From positions 1 to 35,148 of the forward strand of contig NZ_JAPZDS010000026.1 in NCBI RefSeq assembly GCF_029813115.1: a DNA stretch of 35,148 nt. The letters are read 5' to 3'. The DNA comes from Aureimonas sp. SK2. GTDB lineage: Bacteria > Pseudomonadota > Alphaproteobacteria > Rhizobiales > Rhizobiaceae. Position 1 is the first letter of the stretch. The number at the start of each line of letters is the position of its first letter. The notes beneath the pieces were generated by a model. The model did no database searches. It was given only the letters and a program-made list of their open reading frames with translations, and was not told where the DNA came from. Both the position numbers and the translations under genes were made by a program. Positions 8,261 to 15,691 of the stretch are shown here, in pieces.

Positions 8261-9327
8261 TGACGGACAACCCGCTCAACGTCCACAAGATCGCTCTCAT
8301 ACCCGGCGACGGCATCGGGACGGAGGTTGTCGAGGCCGCCGTCATGGTCCTCGATGCAGCGTCCCGGCGTTTCGGCTTCGAGCTGGAGACGACCTCCTTT
8401 CCGTGGTCCTGCGAGACCTACCTGTCCGACGGCCGGATGATGCCTGAGGACGGCATCGACACGCTGAAGGCATTCGACGCCATCCTGCTCGGCGCCGTCG
8501 GCTGGCCGCAACGTGTCCCGGACTCCGTCTCGCTTCACGGTTTGCTGCTTCCGATCCGCAAATCGTTCGACCTCTATGCCAACATTCGGCCTCATCGTCT
8601 CCTACCCGGCGTCGTCGGCCCGTTGCGCGCCAAGGCTTTCGACATCCTCTGCATCCGCGAAAACACGGAAGGGGAGTACTCGGGTGCCGGCGGACGCATC
8701 CACATCGGTACGCCTGACGAGGTGGCCGTCGAGACTTCGGTCTTCACGCGCCGGGGCGTCGAACGCATCCTGCGCTTCGGCTTCGAGCAGGCAAGGGCGC
8801 GCCGCGGCAAGCTGGCTTCGGTTACGAAGTCCAACGCCCAGAAGCACTCGATGGTCTTCTGGGACGAGGTCACCGAGGCGCTGGCTCCCGAATACCCGGA
8901 CGTCGAGGTCTCGCGCTACCACATCGACGCCATCGCCGCCCGCTTCGTCATGCAACCCAAAAGCCTTGACGTCGTCGTCGCCTCCAACCTTTTCGGCGAC
9001 ATCCTCACCGATCTCGGCGCCGCCATTCAAGGCGGCCTCGGGTTCGCCCCTTCGGCCAACGTCAATCCCGGCGCCGACGTGCCGTCGATGTTCGAGCCTG
9101 TGCACGGATCGGCCCCGGACATCGCCGGAAGGGGGATCGCCAATCCCATCGCCACGGTCTGGTCCGGAGCGATGATGCTGGAGCACCTCGGACGCGGCGA
9201 GGCTGCTGCGGCGATCCTCGAGGCGCTGGGCCGCGTCACGACCAACCCATCCCTGCGCACCCCCGACCAGGGTGGAAGCGCCACGACAGCGCAGGTCGCG
9301 CGAGGCATCGCCGACCTTCTTCAATAA
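8260..9327 (+). CDS. Isocitrate/isopropylmalate dehydrogenase-family enzyme (tartrate/D-malate dehydrogenase-like)
   Basis: This 355-residue enzyme has the hallmarks of the beta-decarboxylating dehydrogenase family: IPGDGIG at the N-terminus, ANIRPHR, ENTEGEYSG, the VTKSNAQKHS lysine segment, ASNLFGDILTDLGA metal-binding aspartates and the NAD-binding HGSAPDIAG. YANIRPHRLLPG and the overall size resemble tartrate dehydrogenase/D-malate dehydrogenase rather than LeuB. Its start overlaps the ALDH stop. D-malate is the carboxylate analogue of D-configured (S)-sulfolactate, the expected product of the preceding ALDH, so oxidation of sulfolactate to sulfopyruvate is conceivable. That is inference; the enzyme could equally handle tartrate or malate from another source. 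Confidence 0.85.
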   Translation: MTDNPLNVHKIALIPGDGIGTEVVEAAVMVLDAASRRFGFELETTSFPWSCETYLSDGRMMPEDGIDTLKAFDAILLGAVGWPQRVPDSVSLHGLLLPIRKSFDLYANIRPHRLLPGVVGPLRAKAFDILCIRENTEGEYSGAGGRIHIGTPDEVAVETSVFTRRGVERILRFGFEQARARRGKLASVTKSNAQKHSMVFWDEVTEALAPEYPDVEVSRYHIDAIAARFVMQPKSLDVVVASNLFGDILTDLGAAIQGGLGFAPSANVNPGADVPSMFEPVHGSAPDIAGRGIANPIATVWSGAMMLEHLGRGEAAAAILEALGRVTTNPSLRTPDQGGSATTAQVARGIADLLQ

Positions 9328-9359
9328 GCGCCCGAGCGGCGCACCCAAGGAGACAAAAC

Positions 9360-10247
9360 ATGTCCATCACCGCTACGCACCAGAAGGCGGAGCTGTCCGC
9401 GCTCGCCCGTCCCTCCGGCGCTTTCGCGATGCTCGCCATCGATCAGCGCGAGTCGATGCGCGCCATGTTCGCTGAGAAGCAAAGCGCCCCAGTGAGCGAT
9501 GACCAGTTGATCGACTTCAAGCTTCAGGCTTTGGAGGTTCTGACCCCCCATGCCTCGGCCGTCCTGATCGATCGCGAATTTGGCTGGGCGGCGGCGATCG
9601 AGCGCCGGGCCGTGGCTCCAAGCTGTGGCCTCATCGCGTCCGCCGATCAGTTCCATGCGAGTTCGGACGAGATCGTCGGCGACGTGACGATCGACGAACT
9701 GGTGGTGCCGGAGGCGGTTCGCGAACAAGGGGCGACGGCCCTGAAGCTGCTCGTCACTTGGCGTCCCGACGAGGCGCCGGAGAAGCGCATCGCCATGGTC
9801 GACGACTTCGTCGCCCGCTGCCGCCGCGCGGGCCTCGTCAGCCTCATTGAGCCCGTGTCGCGCAAGCCGCGAGATGGTCGCTCGTACGACCTTCAGGAAG
9901 GGATCCTCGCCGCCGCGCGGGAACTCGGCGATCGGGGCCAGGACATCTACAAGGCCGAGGTGCCCCTTCAGGGGGCGGGTGACGAGGCGGAGGTCCGCCA
10001 TCGTTGCGCCGAACTCACCAAGGCCATCCGGTCGCCCTGGGTCGTCCTCTCGTCCGGCGTTCAGCCCGACCAGTTCCCGACCGCCGTCGAATGGGCGTGC
10101 AAGGAGGGGGCCAGCGGGTTTCTGGCCGGACGCGCCGTCTGGAAGAACACGATCGGTGCCGCAGACATCCGCCGCGCGCTCGAAGGCGACGGGGTGGAGC
10201 GTCTCAAGCGGCTCTGCGAGACCGTTGATCGGGCCGTTTCGCAGTAG
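9360..10247 (+). CDS. yihT: 6-deoxy-6-sulfofructose-1-phosphate aldolase-like (YihT family)
   Basis: This 295-residue class I aldolase matches E. coli YihT nearly end to end from memory: SGAFAMLAIDQRESMRAMF, ALKLLVTWRPDE, SLIEPVSRKPR, YKAEVPL, WVVLSSGV and ASGFLAGRAVW. The Schiff-base lysine is K198 in DIYKAEVP, and R258 lies in the GRAVW anion-binding motif. YihT splits sulfofructose-1-phosphate into dihydroxyacetone phosphate and sulfolactaldehyde. An AAGGAGA ribosome site precedes the ATG. The adjoining kinase is the matching YihV-like enzyme. LacD-type tagatose-bisphosphate aldolases are distant relatives, but the YihT-specific resemblance plus the kinase partner favour the sulfosugar role. 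Confidence 0.82.
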   Translation: MSITATHQKAELSALARPSGAFAMLAIDQRESMRAMFAEKQSAPVSDDQLIDFKLQALEVLTPHASAVLIDREFGWAAAIERRAVAPSCGLIASADQFHASSDEIVGDVTIDELVVPEAVREQGATALKLLVTWRPDEAPEKRIAMVDDFVARCRRAGLVSLIEPVSRKPRDGRSYDLQEGILAAARELGDRGQDIYKAEVPLQGAGDEAEVRHRCAELTKAIRSPWVVLSSGVQPDQFPTAVEWACKEGASGFLAGRAVWKNTIGAADIRRALEGDGVERLKRLCETVDRAVSQ

Positions 10248-10323
10248 ACGTCCCAGCAGGGCGGAGCAGCCGCGCGCCGTGGCGCCCTTCGCCATACATG
10301 CCTAGACCATCGTGGAGGGGCGC

Positions 10324-11229
10324 ATGACAATCAGGATCGCTTGCCTCGGCGGAGCTGTCGTCGACCTCGTGTACGGGCTCGACGAGTTGCCGGGCCGGGA
10401 CGGCAAGGTACGAGCGCGCTCATACTTCGAGACGGGGGGCGGGATGGCGGCGAACGCTGCCGTCGCGATCAACCGCCTCGGAGGTTCGGCCTCTTGGTGG
10501 GGACGCGTCGGCGACGACGATATCGGGAGCAGGGTTCTTGACGGCCTCCGCCGGGAAGGGGTGGCGGTGACCGACGTCCGTATTATCCCGGGGGTCGTGT
10601 CGTCCCATTCGCTGGTGTTGACGGATCGGGCGGGCAACCGTGCCATCGTCCTCTACCGTTCGGACGCCCTCGACCCCGACCCTTCCTGGCTTCCCCTCGA
10701 AGCCGTCGCGTCCGTCATTGCCGTCCTGGCCGACAATCGGTGGATCGAGGGATCGGTCGCCATCCTCACCGCCGCCCGTGAAGCGGGAAAGTTCGGTGTC
10801 CTCGACGCGGATTCCGGCGCTGACTCAAGAACAATCGAGGCGGTTCGGTCCGCCACCCATGCCGTCTTCTCCGAGCCGGGGCTTGCGGAACTATTCGAGA
10901 CCTCGGATCCCGACGAGGGTCTGCGCCGTGCGGGCGAGCTCGCTCCGTTCGTGGCCGTGACGCTCGGGGCGTCGGGCGTTCGGTGGCGCGGACCGGATCA
11001 CCGCATCGGACACATGCCGGCGTTTCAAGTCGACGTGGTAGAGACTGTCGGCGCCGGCGATGTATTCCATGGTTGCTTTGCGCACGCACTGGCGGAAGGG
11101 CGACATGAGATAGAAGCTCTTCGCTTCGCTTCCGCCGCCGCTGCCATCAAATGTTCAGCGGAGGGTGGGCGATCTAGCTTTCCGAGCTTGAGTGCAGTCG
11201 AACGGTTCATGCGATCAACACTTGGCTGA
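10324..11229 (+). CDS. yihV: PfkB-family sugar kinase, sulfofructose kinase-like (YihV family)
   Basis: This 301-residue ribokinase-fold enzyme closely follows E. coli YihV: IRIACLGGAVVD start, GGGMAANAAVA, GRVGDDDIGS, VLADNRW, VFSEPGLAEL, AFQVDVVETVGAGDVFHG and SAAAAIKC. The catalytic aspartate lies in GAGD (about 243-246). Of the YihV residues reported to hold the sulfonate (K27, N109, R138), the lysine (K28) and arginine (R139) are kept, while the asparagine position is L110. ATG 10324 is chosen because GGAGGGG lies just before it and the protein then begins as YihV does; a GTG at 10312 would add four residues. It would phosphorylate a sulfofructose-like ketose for the aldolase encoded upstream. 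It is the last gene of the operon. Confidence 0.82.
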   Translation: MTIRIACLGGAVVDLVYGLDELPGRDGKVRARSYFETGGGMAANAAVAINRLGGSASWWGRVGDDDIGSRVLDGLRREGVAVTDVRIIPGVVSSHSLVLTDRAGNRAIVLYRSDALDPDPSWLPLEAVASVIAVLADNRWIEGSVAILTAAREAGKFGVLDADSGADSRTIEAVRSATHAVFSEPGLAELFETSDPDEGLRRAGELAPFVAVTLGASGVRWRGPDHRIGHMPAFQVDVVETVGAGDVFHGCFAHALAEGRHEIEALRFASAAAAIKCSAEGGRSSFPSLSAVERFMRSTLG

Positions 11230-11534
11230 GACAGAACGGTCGGGCAATCACCGAAAAGAAAGGCACGAAGTCGAAGTTACGTCCGTCCGCTCTGCGTCAT
11301 TGTCTGCGCATGCAAGAATGGCTTGGAGGGGTCGTCTGCGGAATCGGAGCTTTTCATGCGATCGCACCGTAAGCTGCCTATCTGCTTTCGGCTCTTGACC
11401 GCTGCCGGAAATCATTTCCGACATGGGTAGAAAGGAGATCGTCCGCTTCCGGCAGACGGAGGCATGAAAGCTGCCACTCGCAGCAGCGGATTTTCCGAAG
11501 CCGGGGATGTCGTCCTTCGCGAGTGCTCCCGGGT
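11230..11534. other. Intergenic region with a perfect 7-bp inverted repeat
   Basis: No convincing gene is visible between the convergent kinase and SDR genes. A perfect inverted repeat CGGAAAT-C-ATTTCCG spans 11406-11420, which could be an operator or a relic. No T-tract terminator is evident for either flanking gene. Confidence 0.4.
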
Positions 11535-12500
11535 TCAAACTGTGTCCAACCCCGTCCACGCAGCGGACATTTGCCACAGGCTTTCGGCCGCGTCTGGGTC
11601 GTATGCCCACGGACTGACGCCCTTCCTTCCCACGGACGGCTCGTTGACGATCGCGACGTCGCAGTCTTCGCAGTAGACGCCGCCTAGGCCGTCGAGATGC
11701 GGGCTCGTCGCGCACCAGACGCTGGTGGCAGCGCCTTGCTCCACCGTCTTCATCCCGCGCTCGGGATCGACGATCGGGCGGCCCGCTTCGTCGAGTGCGT
11801 CGAACGAGGCGATCTCCTCCGCGCTGAGGTGCCGGGCGAGATCGGTGAGGATCTGGCCTGGATGAAGCGAGAAGGCCCTGATGCCATGGCCCCGTCCTCG
11901 GCGGTCGAGTGCCATCGCAAAGAGGGCGTTGGCCGTCTTCGACTGACCGTAGGCGAGCCACTTGTCGTAAGGGCGAGCCCGGAAGTCGATGTCCTCGAAG
12001 TCGATCCCGGCGATCTGGTGGCCGCGCGATGAGACGCTGACAACGCGTGCCCCTTTGGCGACGACGAGAGCCGGCCAGAGGCCGAGCGTGAGCCGGAAGT
12101 GGCCGACGTGGTTGGTTGCGAACTGAGCCTCGTGTCCGTCGGCATCTCGCGTTTCCGGCGTTGCCATGATGCCCGCGCTGTTGACGAGGATCGACACGGG
12201 CCGGCCGGCGGACACGACCTGACCAGCGAAGGCGGCGATGGACTGCGGATCGGCGAGATCCATGAGCTCGACCGTGGCGCTGGCGAGCCTGCGCAACGCG
12301 GCTCTTGCCCGCTCGGGACTGCGCGCTGGCACGATGACCTCCGCCCCGGCGTGAACAAGAGCGCGCGTCGTCTCGAGTCCGAGCCCCGAGGCTCCTCCGG
12401 TCACAACGGCGAGCTTCCCCGAAAGATCGATCCCGGAGACGACCTCCATCGCCGTGCTGGCAGCACCGAAGCCGGAGCCGATGGGCGTTTGCTGGGTCAT
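11535..12500 (-). CDS. Short-chain dehydrogenase/reductase (retinol-dehydrogenase-like)
   Basis: This 321-residue classical-type SDR shows the cofactor motif TGGASGLG (about 33-40), LVNSAGIM, an active-site serine in SVSSRGH and catalytic YGQSK. It is longer than a 250-residue SDR because of a C-terminal extension, and the insert after the serine motif resembles the light-dependent/retinol dehydrogenase branch. The start follows AGGACAGCAGC. It is the promoter-distal gene behind the ECF41 sigma factor, 100 bp downstream, and may be co-expressed with it. Substrate unknown; probably a cytosolic NAD(P)-dependent carbonyl reductase. Confidence 0.88.
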   Translation of the reverse strand: MTQQTPIGSGFGAASTAMEVVSGIDLSGKLAVVTGGASGLGLETTRALVHAGAEVIVPARSPERARAALRRLASATVELMDLADPQSIAAFAGQVVSAGRPVSILVNSAGIMATPETRDADGHEAQFATNHVGHFRLTLGLWPALVVAKGARVVSVSSRGHQIAGIDFEDIDFRARPYDKWLAYGQSKTANALFAMALDRRGRGHGIRAFSLHPGQILTDLARHLSAEEIASFDALDEAGRPIVDPERGMKTVEQGAATSVWCATSPHLDGLGGVYCEDCDVAIVNEPSVGRKGVSPWAYDPDAAESLWQMSAAWTGLDTV

Positions 12501-12600
12501 GCTGCTGTCCTGCGTGAGTTGGCGCGCCCTGCGGGAGCATGGAGCGCTCTGAGAGGCTGGATGTCAGGCCGAGGCGTTCCCATAGTCGCCCGCTGCCCGA

Positions 12601-13506
12601 TCACTGTGTCCGCGAGGTCGGGTCCGGCTCCGCCGCGAGAGCCTGCGCAACGTGGCGAAGCTTGTCGGGATTGCGCGTAATGTAGATCGCGGTGATCCGG
12701 CCGTCCTCGATGGCGAGCGCCGTCGTCTGGAGGACGTCGCCACGCTCGCGGCTGACATAGCCGGGAAGCCCGTCGATCCAGACGGGCTCGAGCATCTGCG
12801 CCCAGCCTCCCCCCCACTTGCGCTGCACCGTCTCGTACAGCCGTAGGAGGCGGTCCAGTCCGATGATCGGGTTGATGAATGCCAGGACCTTGCCGCCGCC
12901 ATCCGAGCGCAGGACTGCGTTCTCGGCAAGAAGAGTGCGCAGCGTCGCGGTGTCGCCGCTGGTCGAAGCCGCGAAGAAGGCACGCGCGATCCGCTCGCCC
13001 TCTTCGCGCTCGACCGGGAAGCGCGGGCGCGCGGCCTGCACGTTTCGCCGCGCCCGGACGGCGAGCTGGCGCACGGCCGCGGCTTCCCGTTCGAGCGTGT
13101 CCGCCACCTCGCCGAGCGGCACGCCGAAGACGTCGTGGAGCAGGAAGGCCGCCCGCTCAAGCGGCGACAGGCGCTCCAATGCCATCATCAGCGTCAGCGT
13201 CAGATCGTCCTCGTCCACGCCGTCCTCCTCGCTGTCCACCAGGGGCTCGGGGAGCCAGGCGCCGACATAGGTTTCCCGGCGTGCGCGAGCCGACTTCATC
13301 TCGTCGAGGCACAGCCGGGTGACGACGCGCGCGAGGAACGCGTAAGGGGCGGCGACACCAGAGCGGTCGGCGCTGACCCATCGCAGCCACGCGTTCTGCA
13401 CGACGTCCTCAGCTTCGCTACGCGAGCCCAGCATGCGGTACGCGATGCGCAGGAGCCGCGCCCGATGCACTTCAAAGATGGCCGTGGCATCGTCTGCCTG
13501 TCCCAT
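12601..13506 (-). CDS. ECF41-type RNA polymerase sigma factor with SnoaL-like C-terminal domain
   Basis: This 301-residue protein has sigma-70 region 2 (FEVHRARLLRIAYRMLGSRSEAEDVVQNAWLRW, about 10-42) and region 4 (LSPLERAAFLLHDVFGVPLGEVADTLE, about 113-140). A C-terminal NTF2/SnoaL-like domain of about 120 residues carries DGGGKV, WIDGLPG and NPDKL. That domain acts as a fused regulatory module in the ECF41 group, which has no separate anti-sigma factor. ECF41 genes are typically linked to carboxymuconolactone-decarboxylase-like, oxidoreductase and epimerase genes, exactly what follows here. RBS GAGGACACAC precedes the ATG. I saw no ECF41 promoter before this gene itself, so it may not be autoregulated. 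Confidence 0.92.
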   Translation of the reverse strand: MGQADDATAIFEVHRARLLRIAYRMLGSRSEAEDVVQNAWLRWVSADRSGVAAPYAFLARVVTRLCLDEMKSARARRETYVGAWLPEPLVDSEEDGVDEDDLTLTLMMALERLSPLERAAFLLHDVFGVPLGEVADTLEREAAAVRQLAVRARRNVQAARPRFPVEREEGERIARAFFAASTSGDTATLRTLLAENAVLRSDGGGKVLAFINPIIGLDRLLRLYETVQRKWGGGWAQMLEPVWIDGLPGYVSRERGDVLQTTALAIEDGRITAIYITRNPDKLRHVAQALAAEPDPTSRTQ

Positions 13507-13587
13507 GTGTGTGTCCTCGACGATGGTTCCGGCACCTCAGCGATGATGGCCAGGGATGAGCCCTGCCGCCCAGAATACATGGGTTCC

Positions 13588-14004
13588 CTACGGACGATCC
13601 GGCATCGTCAGCTTGGTGTCGTCCGTATCCACGACGAAGACGGCCAGGAGCTTGGAGGACTCGACGTCACTGGCGTTGGCGCTGACGCCGTGATGGTCGC
13701 CTGGCATCTCGACGAAGCTCTCGCCGACGTGGAAGACCTTTTCCGGCCCGTCGTTGATCCGGCTGCGCACCGCGCCTTCGACGACGGTCGCGGTGATGAA
13801 GGCGGAGGCCGCATGGGTATGGGACGGCGAAGAGCCACCCGGACCATACTCGACGAGCACGCCACGTAGGCTCTTGCCGGGAACCGAAGGTAGCGGGTGG
13901 TCAAAGATCGTCGTGACGCGGGCCTCGCCCCTCGCGACATCCGCCGCCAGCGCGGGGACGGCGGAGATGGCGAAGAATGCGCCCAGCAGAAGTGTCCTGA
14001 ACAT
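13588..14004 (-). CDS. Exported small cupin protein
   Basis: This 138-residue protein has a Sec signal peptide (MFRTLLLGAFFAISAVPALA) followed by one cupin_2 barrel: GPGGSSPSHTHAASAFITATVVEG (metal-binding HTH region) and the second motif EMPGDHHGVSANAS. The start at 14004 is chosen because it gives the signal peptide; an upstream ATG at 14091 would put 29 polar residues before it. It lies 41 bp after the NmrA-like gene and 81 bp before the sigma factor, in the same direction. It probably binds a metal in the periplasm. Enzymatic role unknown. Confidence 0.85.
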   Translation of the reverse strand: MFRTLLLGAFFAISAVPALAADVARGEARVTTIFDHPLPSVPGKSLRGVLVEYGPGGSSPSHTHAASAFITATVVEGAVRSRINDGPEKVFHVGESFVEMPGDHHGVSANASDVESSKLLAVFVVDTDDTKLTMPDRP

Positions 14005-14045
14005 GTAAGGGATCTTTCTTCGTGGATAGGAGACGCGCGTCGGGT

Positions 14046-14795
14046 TCAGGCAGAAGCGAGCCAGCTCTCGAACCGCGTCGGCCCGAGCCAAGCCGCGCCC
14101 ACATGCTCGGGAACAAGCGACCCTGTCTCGAGCGCGGCGCCGAAGTAGCGCGCCGCCCTGTCGGCCAGCACCTGCCGAAGGTCGCCATCGGCGGCGAGGC
14201 GGCTGACGACGAAGTCACGGAACGGTAGGCGGTCGGGCCCGGCGATCTCGATCGTCGCATTGCGTGGGGGAGCGAGAGCTACCTCGGCGAGCGCTGCGGC
14301 GACATCGACGGCTGCGATGGGCTGAAAGTCGGCATCCGGAACGACAAGGCGACCGCCATCGATGGAGGCTTCGGCGATGGTGGCGACGAACTCGAAGAAC
14401 TGGGTCGCGCGCACGATGGTGAAGGGCATGCCAGAGTCCCTGATGAGCCGCTCCTGGGCGACCTTGGCGCGGAAGTAGCCGTTCCCCTCGAGGCGGTCCG
14501 TGCCGACGATGGACAGGGCGACGTGGTGCTTCACGCCCGCCTCACGCTCTGCGGCCAGGAGGTTGCGACCCGAGCGCTCGAAGAAGTCGAGCACCGCCGC
14601 GTCCTCAAAAGAAGGCGAGTTCGACACGTCGACGACGACGTCGGCTCCGTGGAGGACGTCCGCGAGGCCTTCGCCCGTCAGCGCGTTCACTCCGCTGCTT
14701 GGTGAAGCCGCGATGGCCTCGTGCCCCTGCCGCGCGAGTTCGGTCGTCAGGTGGCGCCCGATGAGTCCGCTCCCGCCCATCACAACGATCTTCAT
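14046..14795 (-). CDS. NmrA-like NAD(P)-binding epimerase/reductase
   Basis: This 249-residue atypical SDR begins MKIVVMGGSGLIGRHL, a GxxGxxG cofactor motif at the extreme N-terminus. It continues with SIVGTDRL and YFRAKVAQERLIRDSGMPFTIVRATQFFEF, the usual NmrA/SDR-a5 pattern. RBS AAGGAGACGGAAACCC precedes the ATG at 14795. An ECF41-like promoter lies upstream at 14894-14867. This is the 'epimerase' member of the ECF41-linked set. It may be a redox or quinone sensor/reductase; no substrate can be named. Confidence 0.88.
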   Translation of the reverse strand: MKIVVMGGSGLIGRHLTTELARQGHEAIAASPSSGVNALTGEGLADVLHGADVVVDVSNSPSFEDAAVLDFFERSGRNLLAAEREAGVKHHVALSIVGTDRLEGNGYFRAKVAQERLIRDSGMPFTIVRATQFFEFVATIAEASIDGGRLVVPDADFQPIAAVDVAAALAEVALAPPRNATIEIAGPDRLPFRDFVVSRLAADGDLRQVLADRAARYFGAALETGSLVPEHVGAAWLGPTRFESWLASA

Positions 14796-14866
14796 GGGTT
14801 TCCGTCTCCTTGCTCGAGAACGGACCGGGCGGCTCCATGCCGCGCTCTCGTGTCCGTCGAACAAAG

Positions 14867-14894
14867 AACGAGGCGGGCTGGGACGGATGTGACA
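14867..14894 (-). promoter_or_regulatory. Near-match ECF41 promoter upstream of the NmrA-like gene
   Basis: On the minus strand TGTCACA (14894-14888) is followed by 17 bases and CGTT (14870-14867). The ECF41 consensus is TGTCACA-N16-CGTC, so the -35 is exact while spacing and -10 each deviate by one. It lies about 70 bp upstream of the start codon. Confidence 0.55.
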
Positions 14895-15006
14895 TGCCTT
14901 GGAAAAAAATCATCGACGTGAATCGCCGAACTGCGGTCAAGGATGGATCGACATCGGCAGAAGCGGGACGGCGCTGGCGCCGTCCCGGATGTTACGACGG
15001 AATCGA

Positions 15007-15462
15007 TTAGGCTTTCGCCTGGACCGGGAGGCGGAACGGCGCGCCGAGACGGTTGAACGCGTTCATCGCAGCGATCGTGATCGTCAAGTCGACAAGATCC
15101 TTGGGCGTGAAGGCAGCGCTCGCGGCTGCGTAGGCCTTGTCGGAGGCGTGCGTTTCGCTGACCCGCGTGACCTCCTCCGCCCAGGCGAGAGCGGCGCGGT
15201 ACTGCTCGGAGAACAGGTGGGGCACCTCGGCCCAGACCGGAACTAGGACCACCCTCTCGATCGACATGGTCTTGAGCAAATCGCGCGTATGCAGATCGAT
15301 GCAGTGCGCGCAGCCGTTGATCTGCGACACACGTAGGAAGACAAGGTGGATAAGCTCGTTCGGCAGATCGGTGGCCGTCGTGATGTAGTGGTGGATGCCA
15401 TAGAGCGCCTTGGCACCCTGCGGCGCCACTTCGTTCCACACCAGTCGCGTATTCTCGCTCAT
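15007..15462 (-). CDS. AhpD/carboxymuconolactone decarboxylase-family protein
   Basis: This 151-residue protein has the redox motif CAHCIDLH (CxxC plus histidine, about residues 50-57) of AhpD-like alkylhydroperoxidases, with RVSQIN just before it. The helical remainder (AWAEEVTRVSE, FTPKDLVDLTITIAAMNAFNR) fits the CMD fold. It likely reduces peroxides or handles reactive electrophiles in the cytosol. It is the standard ECF41 target, and an exact ECF41 promoter sits upstream. The start at 15462 follows ACAAGGACGAAAC. Of the downstream genes, the nearest (NmrA-like) has its own promoter. Confidence 0.92.
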   Translation of the reverse strand: MSENTRLVWNEVAPQGAKALYGIHHYITTATDLPNELIHLVFLRVSQINGCAHCIDLHTRDLLKTMSIERVVLVPVWAEVPHLFSEQYRAALAWAEEVTRVSETHASDKAYAAASAAFTPKDLVDLTITIAAMNAFNRLGAPFRLPVQAKA

Positions 15463-15509
15463 GTTTCGTCCTTGTGCTCGGAGCGCCGGAGATCGACGTT
15501 CGGAGCCAT

Positions 15510-15536
15510 GACGAGCTGAGCGGGCCAGGTGTGACA
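15510..15536 (-). promoter_or_regulatory. ECF41-type sigma promoter upstream of the AhpD-like gene
   Basis: On the minus strand TGTCACA (15536-15530) is followed by exactly 16 bases and CGTC (15513-15510), identical to the published ECF41 promoter consensus. It lies 48 bp upstream of the AhpD-like start codon, and the ECF41 sigma gene is 2 kb downstream on the same strand. Confidence 0.8.
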
Positions 15537-15691
15537 CGCCACGGAGCATTTCCGCGCGAAGCGGCTGGCATGCCATCCGAACCCACTTGGCTGGGTAACC
15601 AAGATGCGAGCTGCCGGAGACAACAATCCTCTCCGGGACAGGCGCTTGTATGGCGGCGCCCGCCGGGGTCATCAGGCGGGCGCCGCAAGGC

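Noticed and set aside
8260-9327. A desulfonating reaction by the tartrate-dehydrogenase-like enzyme, analogous to beta-decarboxylation
   Set aside because: Loss of the sulfonate by the same electron flow would require expelling SO3, which is chemically unfavourable; simple oxidation to sulfopyruvate is the more cautious idea.
11248-12540. 430-residue minus-strand frame
   Set aside because: Arginine/serine/histidine-rich shadow of the SDR at 11535-12500, with no recognisable domain.
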